The translations under genes and the position numbers were made by a program. Positions 55,720 through 64,000 of a stretch of 64,000 nt of DNA are shown here, one piece after another. How positions within the stretch are numbered: the stretch's first letter is position 1; every line of letters begins with the position of its first letter. This DNA comes from CAZPXZ01 sp965219495 (GTDB lineage: Bacteria; Pseudomonadota; Alphaproteobacteria; Rhodobacterales; CAZPXZ01), in the NCBI GenBank assembly GCA_965219495.1, contig OZ244777.1:3038001-3102000 (forward strand). The letters are read 5' to 3'. The notes beneath the pieces were generated by a model, which worked only from the letters and a program-made list of their open reading frames with translations, did not search any database and was not told where the DNA came from.

Positions 55720-57613
55720 GAGGCGTTTGCGCTGTAGCCAATTTTTTTGTTCGGGCAGCCTTTCGTGAGGTAGCTGGCGGGGTCGGCATCGACCTTTTGC
55801 TGCCTTCCGGCGGCGCCGAGGCGCCAGGGTCGGCTTGAGTTCGGCGGAAGCGGGGCGCGGCCCGGTTTCGCTGCCGAGCGGTTTCGGCGGCGATGCAGTG
55901 GGGAACTCTATGCGCTGTCGTGGACCGGTATGGCGCCAACCAGGGATCGCATTTGTTGCTTGCGGCCAGCGCGGAGATGGCCGAGCGCCAGGGCCAACAT
56001 GACCGCCATCGCGAGGACGACCCGGGCGGTCATCTTCGGCTCGCCGCGAATGGTGTGGCGCTCGAACCGGAAGCCATTGTCGAGGCGGCTGTAGATGCGC
56101 TCCATCGCGCTCCGGCGATTGGATCCGCGCCGCCAAGAGGGGCTGCCCTGCCGGGTCGGAGTGAAGATGCGGCGGTTGTGCTTCTCCAGGTCGATGCGGA
56201 CCACCCGGCCGAACGCCCCCGCCTTGCAGCCGGCGCATTTGTGGCAGTCGTCCCGTCCCTCGCATGCGAAGCCGCAGGCGGCGGCCGGGCAACGGCATTT
56301 GAGCGTCGAGCGGTCGGCCTCGAACCCCTGGAACGCCATCGGGCGCTCGGTTCCGGTGGCCGGGCACTTGCAGATCACTTCCCCTCTCTCGGTATGGTGA
56401 ATGCAGTCGTTGCGATCCCGGAAGAGCGGACGCGAAATCGGCTTGGTCGGGTCGTAGCCCGCTTGCTTCTTTTCGGCGCTCCACAGCGCCCGGCTGTCGA
56501 TCAGCGGGCGGATCCGGTGCTGGTCCCAGAGCGTGGCTTTCAGCGGGCCGCTGTCGAGGCCGCGGTCGGCGCTGAACTCCTTGCAGCGCTCCGCCAGGGC
56601 CGGGGTCTCCTCGAAGAGCCGCTCCGAAAGCCGCTCCAGTTCCTTGACTTCCGACACCGAAGCCCGGGTCACGCTGGCCGCCACCGGGATTTCGTACTGC
56701 GTGTCGGCAATCGTATGGACGCGGTAACCGAACCAGCTCTTGATCTTCTTCCAGGGCTTGCCGGTCTTGGCGTGGATCCCGTGCGTCTCGTGCTTGCCCC
56801 AATCCGCGTCCGCATCCGAGGTCTTGCCCGTGACCCGGTTCCTGGCGCCCGTCGAATGGCTCTCCATCGCCTTGCCGTCATAGCCGAGGAATTCGCCGAA
56901 ATCGTCCGCTTCCTCCATCAGTTGCTCCCGCATCGTCCGGATCATGGCGGCGATCATCCCCTGCTCCTCCTCCAGTTCCACCACCACCCGCAGGAACCGG
57001 CTGAAGTTGCAGGCGTCCGGCGCCGGATCGCGCAGCGGCTGCGGAAGGTAGATCACCGTCGAGCCGCCCGCCTCCGACACCACCCGCTTCGGCGCGCTCT
57101 GCCGGGGAAGCGCCGGAAATCCGCAGAGTGCGAGCAGCGCCGGATTGCGCTGCAGCTCGCGCAGCAGCGATTGCGCGGATTCGTGCTGGAAGACAATGCC
57201 GGCCAGCATCGCCCGCCACATCGCCACCACCGGATCATCGTCGCGCCCGTGCCCGCGCCGCGCTTCGAGAGCGTTCAGGATGTCGCCGTCCGGCATCGTA
57301 TCCAGCACCCGTTGCAGGCGCCGGAGTTCGGGGCGCCGTTCGACATCCGCCCAGGAAAAGAGTAGGTTGCTTGAGGCCGTCATGTCGTTCCCTCCGTGGA
57401 ACCGGGGTTGTTTTATTCACACCTATTCTAGCACATGACGGACACAAACACTAGGGAATTGTCTCGTATCCGGCTGAAAAATAATGCGACTCTCTGAATT
57501 CCGGAGCACGGGCGGCGTGGGGTGGAAATGCCGCCGGCCGGGCGAACTTCGCCGGTTTGACGGCGTATTCAGGGGATTCCTGGGGTGAAGAGAATCTGAA
57601 CGCTGTGAAACGC
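55720..57613 (-). mobile_element. IS-E copy with full transposase, 5' tip lost
   Basis: The 3' terminus (GAGGCGTTTGCGCTGTAGCC) is at 55720. On the other side the leader matches other copies to about 57613 (CGCTGTGAAACGC) and then enters the dual-OB gene, so about 45 bp of the 5' terminus are missing. Without that end the copy should not move by itself. Confidence 0.85.
55908..57383 (-). CDS. IS-E transposase, complete (DDE_Tnp_1, IS1182-like)
   Basis: 491 aa, the reference for this window. The catalytic triad is probably Asp169 (FLGYDGKAME), Asp273 (SADRGLDSG) and Glu428 (SAMERIYSRLDN). A Cys/His-rich stretch at ~328-386 (DCIHH; CKCPATG; CPAAACGFACEGRDDCHKCA) resembles the zinc-binding insert of IS1182-type transposases. 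A GGAGG-like AGGGAACGAC lies before the ATG. The protein is intact and could act on other IS-E copies in trans. Confidence 0.88.
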   Translation of the reverse strand: MTASSNLLFSWADVERRPELRRLQRVLDTMPDGDILNALEARRGHGRDDDPVVAMWRAMLAGIVFQHESAQSLLRELQRNPALLALCGFPALPRQSAPKRVVSEAGGSTVIYLPQPLRDPAPDACNFSRFLRVVVELEEEQGMIAAMIRTMREQLMEEADDFGEFLGYDGKAMESHSTGARNRVTGKTSDADADWGKHETHGIHAKTGKPWKKIKSWFGYRVHTIADTQYEIPVAASVTRASVSEVKELERLSERLFEETPALAERCKEFSADRGLDSGPLKATLWDQHRIRPLIDSRALWSAEKKQAGYDPTKPISRPLFRDRNDCIHHTERGEVICKCPATGTERPMAFQGFEADRSTLKCRCPAAACGFACEGRDDCHKCAGCKAGAFGRVVRIDLEKHNRRIFTPTRQGSPSWRRGSNRRSAMERIYSRLDNGFRFERHTIRGEPKMTARVVLAMAVMLALALGHLRAGRKQQMRSLVGAIPVHDSA

Positions 57614-58051
57614 TTCGACCCGGAATACTATTGGAAGAAGGTCGGGTCCTGTTCACCGTTCGAGATTCCCGCACTCGCTGACCCGGTTGAGCCCCTCTGG
57701 GTTGACGGCCATAGCACCTATCACGGTCGCAATGATAAGATTGCTATTGAGGCGACAGGCGAGACATCCGGCTCCTTGTGGTTGATCGGGGTCGAAGAAC
57801 TCGTGCTTGAGGTATTTGCGCCCGGCGAGGCATTCGGAAATTCCAAGCGGCGCGTGCAGGGCCGGTTCGTCCATGCGGGCCAAAACTACACGTTCTGGGT
57901 CACCGACCCCATCTACGAAAGGCGGCACCTTGCGAAGCTCAACGGGACCTATCGGATCGGCGAGTGCCACCTCACCATAAGTCTTGGGGAGCCGTACCAA
58001 GACGCCATCTACAAACTCATCGCGGCTATCGTCGAACCTGATGGGCAGTAG
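57557..58051 (+). pseudogene. Dual-OB-domain-like protein, N-terminally truncated
   Basis: The genuine part starts near 57620 (EYYWKKVGSCSPFEIPALAD) and contains FVHAGQNYTFWVTDPIYERR and GECHLTISLGEPYQDAIYKL, the C-terminal pattern of dual-OB-fold proteins often encoded next to DUF488 genes. The first ~20 codons of the open frame come from the IS-E leader, so the native N-terminus is lost. The stop overlaps the DUF488 start by 11 nt, so the three genes formed an operon. Confidence 0.6.
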
Positions 58052-58691
58052 TAGCGTGGACAGAAATACAAGCACGATCCTTACGATCGGTCACTCCAAC
58101 CATACGATGGAAATCTTTCTCGAACTCCTGACCCGGCACCGCGTGACTGCCCTTGCGGACGTGCGTTCTGCGCCGTATAGTCGCTTCAATCCCCATTTCA
58201 ACCGCGAGCAGTTCACCCAGGAGCTCGAGGCTTCTGGCATCAAATACGTGTATCTCGGCCGCGAGTTGGGCGGGCGGTCTGACGATAAATCCTGTTACGA
58301 ACACGGCCGCGTCCGGTACGACCGTCTTGCACGCACGCCGAGCTTCCACGATGGCCTCAAGAGGGTCGTGCGCGGCGCGGAGGAGTACCGCGTTGCGTTG
58401 ATGTGCGCGGAGAAGGAACCGCTTCACTGCCATCGGACGCTTCTCATCGGACACAAACTCGACGAGCGTGGAGTCGATGTCGCGCACATCTTGCCCGACG
58501 GACGGCTTGAATCGCACGCGAGCGCAATGACCCGACTGCTCGCCGAATTCAATCTTGAGGCCGATGACGATTTGTTCCGCCGACACAGACCACGCGGGGA
58601 ACTTATCGCGGAAGCGATTGCTTATCAGGCCGAGCGTGTTGGCCATGCCATCGAACAAGCCCCTGACGTACCGAAGCAGAAAAACCGATGA
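58041..58691 (+). CDS. DUF488 family protein
   Basis: 216 aa from the ATG at 58041. The DUF488 pattern is complete: TIGHSNHTMEIFLELL, ADVRSAPYSRFNPHFN, YLGRELGGR, ALMCAEKEPLHCHRTLLIGH (Cys and His near the middle) and VAHILPDG. The biochemical role of DUF488 proteins is unsettled; the clustered Cys/His and Arg residues suggest an enzyme or nucleic-acid-linked function. It is coupled to the upstream dual-OB gene and to a second DUF488 gene downstream (ATGA overlap). Confidence 0.8.
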   Translation: MGSSSVDRNTSTILTIGHSNHTMEIFLELLTRHRVTALADVRSAPYSRFNPHFNREQFTQELEASGIKYVYLGRELGGRSDDKSCYEHGRVRYDRLARTPSFHDGLKRVVRGAEEYRVALMCAEKEPLHCHRTLLIGHKLDERGVDVAHILPDGRLESHASAMTRLLAEFNLEADDDLFRRHRPRGELIAEAIAYQAERVGHAIEQAPDVPKQKNR

Positions 58692-59128
58692 AGGTATCGA
58701 CCATAGGCTTCACCAAAAAGTCCGCACAGCGGTTCTTCGAACTCCTGCGCGAGTCGGGCGCCGCCCGCATCGTGGATGTGAGGCTCCACAACGGGTCGCA
58801 GCTTGCTGGATTCGCCAAAAAGGACGATCTCGCCTGATTCGCGCGCAAACTTTGCGGTGTGGACTATATCCACGTGCCGAGCCTCGCTCCCACGAAGGAA
58901 TTGTTGAACGACTACCGACAGGGGCGAATCTGCTGGGACATCTACGAGACCCGGTTCATTGGCCTGATGAAGGCGCGACGGATCGAATCTACCCTGTCAA
59001 GGGATCTCGTGAACAATGGTTGTCTGCTTTGTAGCGAGGACAAGCCGCACCATTGTCACCGGCGGCTCGTCGCCGAGTACCTGAAGGAGCACTGGGGCGG
59101 GCTGGAAATAAAACATCTGGGTCTCTAG
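58688..59128 (+). pseudogene. Second DUF488 protein with in-frame TGA
   Basis: The frame from 58688 has TIGFTKKSAQRFFELLRESG, VDVRLHNGSQLAGFAKKDDL, then TGA at 58835-58837 (codon 50). It continues in the same frame with FARKLCGVDYIHVPSLAPTK, CLLCSEDKPHHCHRRLVAEY and HLGL. Relatives have an aromatic residue at the stop position, so a single change from TGG is the simplest explanation. The second half is well preserved, so inactivation is recent or the stop is read through. Confidence 0.75.
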
Positions 59129-59185
59129 AAAGGCCACCTCGCCCCTCCCCCCGCAGTCCGGAGCGTGCGCGATTGACGCTATGTT

Positions 59186-59614
59186 GAGGCGTTTGCGCTG
59201 TAGCCATAATGGCTTCCGTTTCGAGCGTCACAGCATTCGCGACAAGGCGAAGATGACCGCCCGGGTCGGCCTCGCGATGGCGGTGATGATGGCCCTGGCG
59301 CTCGGCCATCTCCGCGCTGGCCGCAAGCAACAAATGCGATCCCTGGTTGGCGCCATACCGGTCCACGACACCGGATAGGGTTCCCCACCGCATCGCCGCC
59401 GAAACCGCCCGGCAGAAAATCCGGGCCGCGCCCCGATTGCGCCCGCGGGGCTCGCGACCGACAAAACGGCCTTGTTCGCCAGAATGCCGCCGAACTCAAG
59501 CCGACCCTGGCGCCGCGGCGCCGCCGGAAAGCAGCAAAAAGTCGATGCTGACCCTGCCAGCCACCCCACGAAATGCTGCCCGAACAAAAAAATTGGCTAA
59601 AGCGCAAACGCCTC
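59186..59614 (+). mobile_element. IS-E deletion derivative with two 3'-type ends
   Basis: The left 20 bp are GAGGCGTTTGCGCTGTAGCC and the right end, read inward, is GAGGCGTTTGCGCTTTAGCC. Both are the 3' terminus of IS-E; the normal 5' terminus begins GAGGCCTTTGCGCTGTTCTA. Between them is the last ~50 codons of the transposase (NGFRFERHSIRDKAKM to GAIPVHDTG) and the non-coding tail. At 429 bp with no gene it is MITE-like. No target duplication was seen. Confidence 0.8.
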
Positions 59615-59850
59615 TTGCAAGACTCCGGTCCGAAGATTCCGGAAAAACGGTCAAACAATTCTACTGGGAAGAAAAAGCCCCGGAAGATGGGTCAATATTG
59701 AACGCGATTTGACAGTGATCCGGCTCTGCAACCGTCCGGAGACCCGGCCCGAGGCCGGCGGCGCCCGGCGCTTGGGGGTGGTCGGCTTGGTGATTTCGGC
59801 GGTGCATTCCGAGGCGCTAATGAACCAAGTACGACGCCATCCCGGCGTTG
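59615..59850. other. Short unassigned stretch
   Basis: No gene recognised between the IS-E derivative and a possible transposase remnant. Confidence 0.35.
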
Positions 59851-60054
59851 AACGTCCACGCCTGGCTCGGCCATAGCGCCCTCGAAGCCGACTTGCGCCG
59901 GGCCCACTGGAAACGGCTGCGGGCGGTGATCCCGGTCCACGCCGCGCGCCTGGTCTGGCACGCGCGGAGATGGATCCTGGTGTTGCGGCAAGCCGGAACC
60001 GAAGAACTTCGCGCCGCCCTGGAACGCCTTTCCGGATGCTCCGCTCCCGGCTGA
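59848..60054 (+). pseudogene. Possible IS1380-like transposase C-terminal remnant
   Basis: The frame reads HAWLGHSALEADLRRAHWKR, IPVHAARLVWHARRWILVLR. The run of Arg/His and hydrophobics before the stop resembles the C-terminus of IS1380-type transposases. The match is weak and by memory only. Confidence 0.3.
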
Positions 60055-61778
60055 CGCCGGGAGCTCCCCGCTGCAACCGCCGGCAAATCCGAGCCGCCGT
60101 CGAACCGTGACCGGAAACGGGGCGCGCCACCGAAATTCTGCGCAAACTCTCGATCCGTTACGCCCCGGCGATCGCCCGGGGCGACGGAATACGAATCACC
60201 CGGCTTGTCCGCGCAATTCGCGCCAAAATCTCCTCAGACCCCGTTCCATAGCCGTAGCTCGCGGACTTGGGTTCGCTATGCTCCCTTGACATTGGCCTGT
60301 TGGCCTTCCGAACACGCCGGAGCGTTGCCTCGGAAACCACGGGTCCGACGACACGGTTTCTTCCGAGGATTTCGGCCAAGGCGATGGCTGCCCGGGAAAG
60401 CAAGCCACTCGAAACACACCGTGCAAGTTGCACGTCACTCACGATTTCCTCTCTGTCGATTGCCAGGAGTCCTGCCACCCGCGTAGCTTTGCTTGCGGGC
60501 AAACCTCTTGGATCTGCGTAAGCTTGCAGGTTCATGTTCATCGCCCAATTTCCAAGACACCGAGCGTCATATGGCGGCAATATTGCGCTCATTTGACGCA
60601 TACGAGTGTGAATTTCGCTTGGGCCGATGCTGGTGTTCACAGGCAACTCGCTACAACTTGTCGTTCGGGAGCGCCAAGAGATTTCGAGCAGGAGGTCTCG
60701 CGAACAACAAGATATTTCCCGGACTTGATTCCCGCCAGTAGCCCGAGCCTGCCGTAGCATCCCGTGGTTGGCGGTTCGTGGACACTTCGCGATTTCGAAC
60801 CGTTGACGCTTTCGCCGTATCGTCTATGCGAGTGCCCGCATTCAAATGCGTCTCTCCTTCTAGCGACGGATGCCTGCGATTCCGGAATATGTCTCTTCCG
60901 TTCCCACTAGCAACTCACAGGCAACGCATTCAGGCGATCACCAAAATTCGATTTCCGTTCGCCCGAATAGTAGATCATGGAAGTCAGATTTCGGGTTTTT
61001 CCTGGACCTTCCCGGGCGAACCACTCCAGGTGCTTGAAGTCTTGGCGGCTCACCGAGGTGGACGCCTTGAATTTAATGGCAGCCATGCTGTTTACGCTTT
61101 CGGCAAATACGTCGATTTGGCGGTGGCGCTGATCGCGCCAATGAAAAAACCGAAAACCGTTTCGTTGAAATGGCGCGGGGCGAAGCAGTTCGGAAAACAC
61201 GAAACCAGCGGAACGCCGGCGATGATGGGCCGTTTCCTCTGCCGGGCCGGTCGAAGCACTCGGCGATGCGCTTGCGCCCCGGGTGCCGCCTTGGTGTCGG
61301 CATTGCCCGAGAACGTGGCGTGCGCGTTCCCGCGGACGGCGAGGTATGCGAAGAACGAACGATCACCAGCGGAAGGCCGGCAATCCAAAATTCGGCTTCA
61401 CGTGACCGCTGCAACAATTCTGGACAAAGGCCGACTCGCGCGCTTCCGTTCATCAAATGAAGCGCGCAACCCCCGAACCTTGTCCCGCCAATCAGGCGCA
61501 AGCCTCGAAACGGTCTTGAGAGCAACGCGATTCATGGCCGAGTCCGGAATGGAAATTGAACAGCATTTGTATGGAGAGGCCGAGAATCCTGAAAAATATG
61601 ACAATAATAGTGTCTTGTATGCTGCCAGAACTTCAGTAGAATCTCTCAATCCGCCGCTTATCCTGGCGGATGGCGCGTAAGAAAGACATAATAGCTGTCT
61701 TTTTTCGGGGTGCTCCGGCTTTAGCGTGCGAATGGGTCGCATACCTTCGAGACCGCCGATTCGAAACGGGGCTCCTGC
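60055..61778. other. 1.7-kb stretch upstream of gltD, no gene recognised with confidence
   Basis: Two longer frames exist, 60158-60760 (minus, 200 codons, ATRVAGLLAIDREEIVSDVQ) and 60778-61680 (plus, 300 codons). Neither has a recognised domain or clear ribosome-binding site, and their composition differs from gltD. They could be decayed or novel genes. The gltD promoter should lie near the right end but was not identified. Confidence 0.4.
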
Positions 61779-63215
61779 ATGTCAAACAAAATGCTCGCCT
61801 TTGTCGATGTCGATGGCGCCATGCCGGAAAAGCGTGCGCCGGAAGATCGGCGGGTGGATTTCGACGAAATCTACGGCGATTACGCGTCGGCGCGGGCGGG
61901 GGAGCAGGCCGCGCGATGCTCGCAATGCGGGGTACCCGTTTGTCAGGCGCACTGTCCTCTCCACAACAACATCCCGGACTGGCTGAAGCTTACCGCCGAA
62001 GGACGCATGGAAGAGGCCTATGAACTGAGCCAGGCCACCAACACCTTTCCCGAAATCTGCGGGCGGATCTGCCCGCAAGACCGCCTTTGCGAAGGCAACT
62101 GCGTGATCGAGCAAGCCGGACACGGCACCGTGACGATCGGAGCGGTGGAGCGGTACATCACCGAGCACGCGTGGAAGGAAGGTTGGGTCAAACCGGCGAG
62201 ACCGAAATTCGAGCGTCCGGAATCCGTCGGAATCGTCGGAGCTGGCCCCGCCGGACTCGCCGCCGCGGATTTCCTGCGGCGGAAGGGATACCAGGCAACC
62301 GTGTATGACCGGAACGACCGTGCGGGCGGGCTGCTTACCTATGGCATCCCAAACTTCAAACTCGAAAAAGACACGGTCATGCGCCGCGTTCGTCAAATCG
62401 AAGAGGGGGGGACAGGTTTCGAACTCAACTGCGAGGTCGGCTCGGCGGTTTCCCTCGGCGAACTGCGACAGTCGCACCACGCCGTTCTTCTCGCCACCGG
62501 TGTGTACCGGGCTCGCGACCTCGGCGGGCCCGGCGCTGGACTCGGCGGAATCGTGCAGGCGATCGACTACCTGACGTCTTCCAATCGAAAGGGATTCGGG
62601 GATGCGGTGCCCGCATTCGACAACGGAACTCTGAACGCGCGCGGCCGTGATGTGATCGTGATTGGAGGTGGCGATACCGCCATGGATTGTGTCCGCACCG
62701 CGGTTCGCCAGGGCGCGCAGTCCGTTCGGTGCCTGTACCGCCGGAACCGCGCCAACATGCCGGGTTCGCGAAGAGAGGTCGCGCACTCGGAAGAAGAAGG
62801 CGTACACTTCGAATGGCTGTCGGTCCCGAAAGCGTTCCGCGGGAACGGAACCGTTCGCGGCGTGCGGGGCATGCGCGTCCGCCTCGGCGGCCCGGACCTG
62901 ACCGGGCGGGGGGCGCCGGAGGAAATCAAGGGATCCGAATTCGATCTGGGTTCCGATCTCGTCATCAAGGCTTTGGGGTTCGACCCCGAGGACTTTGCAT
63001 CGATGTGGGGCGATGACGCGCCGGAACTCACCAATTGGGGAACGGTGCGCACAGATTTTCGTACGGGCGCCACAAGCCTTGACGGCGTCTACGCGGCCGG
63101 CGACATCGTTCGAGGCGCGTCGCTCGTGGTCTGGGCCATTCGCGACGGGCGTGACGCGGCGTTGGCGATCCACCAGCGGCTGATGTCCGCCGCGACCGAG
63201 AGACTCGCGGCATGA
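61779..63215 (+). CDS. gltD: Glutamate synthase (NADPH) small subunit
   Basis: 478 aa, the usual length. The N-terminal domain has two Cys quartets for 4Fe-4S clusters: Cys47, 50, 55, 59 (RCSQCGVPVCQAHCP) and Cys94, 98, 104, 108 (CGRICPQDRLCEGNC). The FAD-binding loop GIVGAGPAGLAAADFLRRKG is near residue 150 and the NADPH-binding loop VIVIGGGDTAMDC near 292. The C-terminal YAAGDIVRGASLVVWAIRDG closes the FAD site. It takes electrons from NADPH and passes them to the large subunit, which makes two glutamates from glutamine and 2-oxoglutarate. The stop overlaps the gltB start by 4 nt (ATGA). Confidence 0.96.
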   Translation: MSNKMLAFVDVDGAMPEKRAPEDRRVDFDEIYGDYASARAGEQAARCSQCGVPVCQAHCPLHNNIPDWLKLTAEGRMEEAYELSQATNTFPEICGRICPQDRLCEGNCVIEQAGHGTVTIGAVERYITEHAWKEGWVKPARPKFERPESVGIVGAGPAGLAAADFLRRKGYQATVYDRNDRAGGLLTYGIPNFKLEKDTVMRRVRQIEEGGTGFELNCEVGSAVSLGELRQSHHAVLLATGVYRARDLGGPGAGLGGIVQAIDYLTSSNRKGFGDAVPAFDNGTLNARGRDVIVIGGGDTAMDCVRTAVRQGAQSVRCLYRRNRANMPGSRREVAHSEEEGVHFEWLSVPKAFRGNGTVRGVRGMRVRLGGPDLTGRGAPEEIKGSEFDLGSDLVIKALGFDPEDFASMWGDDAPELTNWGTVRTDFRTGATSLDGVYAAGDIVRGASLVVWAIRDGRDAALAIHQRLMSAATERLAA

Positions 63216-64000
63216 GCCGGGAACCCGCCATGTACGGCACGGACTGGGCGGTCCGACATGCTGCGCAAAGGGAGCGGCTCGCCAGGGAAGGCATGTACCT
63301 TCCCGAGGCCGAGCACGACGCCTGTGGCGTCGGTTTCGTCGCAACGTTGAACACCGTACCCAGCCGCGATGTGGTCGACAAAGGCATCGAAGCCCTCTGC
63401 AACGTTTGGCACCGGGGCGCGGTCGACGCGGACGGAAAGACCGGCGACGGAGCCGGACTGCACCTCCAGATCCCGCATGCGTTCTTCGACGATGAAATCC
63501 GCAAGACCGGTCACGAGCCGGACTTGGGGCGCTTGGCCGTCGGCCAGATCTTCCTTCCGCGGTCGGACTTCGCGGCGCAGGAGACCTGCCGCGCCATCAT
63601 CGAATCTGAAATGCTGGCATTCGGGTATTCACTCTACGGTTGGCGCCACGTGCCGGTGGACGTATCGGTTCTCGGGGAGAAGGCCAATGCAACCCGCCCC
63701 GAAATCGCGCAAATCATGATTGCTTCTCCGCGTGAGACTTCGGACGAAGCGTTCGAACGGGAACTCTATGTCGTTCGCCGGCGGATCGAGCGAAGGGCGA
63801 TCGCCGCCCGCATTGCGGGATTCTATCTCTGCTCGCTCTCCTGCCAGTCGATCGTCTACAAGGGTATGATGCTCGCCGAACAGGTCGCGGCATTCTATCC
63901 GGATTTGCAGGATCCGCGGTTCATCTCCACCTACGTTCTTTACCATCAGCGGTATTCCACCAATACATTCCCCCAATGGTGGTTGGCCCAGCCATTCCGC
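63212..64000 (+). CDS. gltB: Glutamate synthase large subunit, 5' part (runs off the window)
   Basis: 263 codons are visible. The class II glutaminase domain begins after a short propeptide: DACGVGFVATL, with the nucleophile Cys38 exposed after processing. GDGAGLHLQIPHAFF, NALC/WHRGAVDADGKTGDG and YHQRYSTNTFPQWWLAQPFR are all typical GltB motifs. The amidotransferase releases ammonia that is channelled to the FMN/3Fe-4S synthase domain encoded beyond the window. Gene order gltD-gltB with translational coupling supports a stoichiometric complex. Confidence 0.96.
   Translation, partial: MSREPAMYGTDWAVRHAAQRERLAREGMYLPEAEHDACGVGFVATLNTVPSRDVVDKGIEALCNVWHRGAVDADGKTGDGAGLHLQIPHAFFDDEIRKTGHEPDLGRLAVGQIFLPRSDFAAQETCRAIIESEMLAFGYSLYGWRHVPVDVSVLGEKANATRPEIAQIMIASPRETSDEAFERELYVVRRRIERRAIAARIAGFYLCSLSCQSIVYKGMMLAEQVAAFYPDLQDPRFISTYVLYHQRYSTNTFPQWWLAQPFR

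Noticed and set aside
55893..57365. 490-codon frame antisense to the IS-E transposase
   Set aside because: Same reason; the sense frame has the DDE motifs and the Cys-rich region.
25905..58837. Alternative genetic code (TAG or TGA read as sense), suggested by single in-frame stops in the IS-F transposase, the second DUF488 gene and, earlier in the window, the DUF4338 fragment
   Set aside because: TGA ends the methyltransferase, gltD and operon genes normally, and the affected genes all lie in decaying mobile DNA.
60158..61680. Two open frames of 200 and 300 codons as genes upstream of gltD
   Set aside because: No recognised domain, no good start signals and composition unlike gltD; left as unassigned.
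1..64000. CRISPR arrays, rRNA and tRNA genes
   Set aside because: No regularly spaced short repeats and no convincing tRNA cloverleaf or rRNA sequence were seen by reading; a tRNA/Rfam scan would settle it.

Overview
The window looks like an insertion-sequence-rich accessory region of a high-GC Gram-negative bacterium, most likely a proteobacterium. The Gram-negative call rests on a surface lipoprotein with a transferrin-binding-protein-like C-terminal domain and on a gltD-gltB pair of proteobacterial type at the right edge. No rRNA, tRNA or CRISPR array was found. About half of the window is transposase DNA, much of it nested, and many resident genes are broken.

Layout. 0-10 kb: SAM methyltransferase, metalloprotease/TbpB-like lipoprotein, IS110 remnant, and a DEAD/DEAH helicase broken by a large DDE transposon (IS-A). 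10-14.2 kb: a DUF4338 pseudogene and an IS1634-type element (IS-B) that carries a complete IS1595 element (IS-C, 1351 bp, 8-bp target duplication). 14.7-19.3 kb: the most interesting locus, a compact three-gene operon with 11-nt gene overlaps. It encodes a ComEC-like metallo-beta-lactamase (MBL) fold protein, a single-chain E2-like/E1-like/JAB protein, and a patatin-like phospholipase. It has the conjugation, deconjugation and effector parts of a type II CBASS anti-phage system but no CD-NTase. 19.5-23.9 kb: IS-D (IS1634 type, 2103 bp) and a truncated IS-E (DDE_Tnp_1/IS1182-like). 23.9-35 kb: a second defence cluster on the minus strand (AbiEi-like protein, AbiEii-like nucleotidyltransferase, PD-(D/E)XK endonuclease-like protein, a second AbiEi, a second ComEC-like MBL). 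Its second AbiEi is split by a 6.2-kb nest in which IS-E carries both IS-F and a second IS-D. 35-36.3 kb: integrase remnants. 36.7-41.9 kb: a very large exonuclease-RecQ-UvrD fusion helicase. 42.3-46.7 kb: IS110 pseudogene, integrase remnant, another IS-E carrying a second IS-C, and the tip of IS-G. 46.8-49.2 kb: acetamidase/formamidase and a DUF429 protein. 49.7-53.5 kb: an XRE-ImmA/IrrE regulator split by IS-G (DUF4338 fused to a Tn5-like transposase). 54.5-55.2 kb: intact HigB/RelE-like toxin and HigA-like antitoxin. 55.4-59.6 kb: IS-B remnant, IS-E, a dual-OB/DUF488 cluster and an IS-E deletion derivative. 61.8-64 kb: gltD and the start of gltB, the only clear core metabolic genes.

Together these suggest a defence island, probably once mobile (four integrase fragments), now being degraded by successive IS insertions. 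Several insertion histories can be read directly, because removing an element plus one copy of its target duplication restores the host gene's frame. Element labels IS-A to IS-G are local to this annotation. Family names come from recognised motifs, not from a database search.
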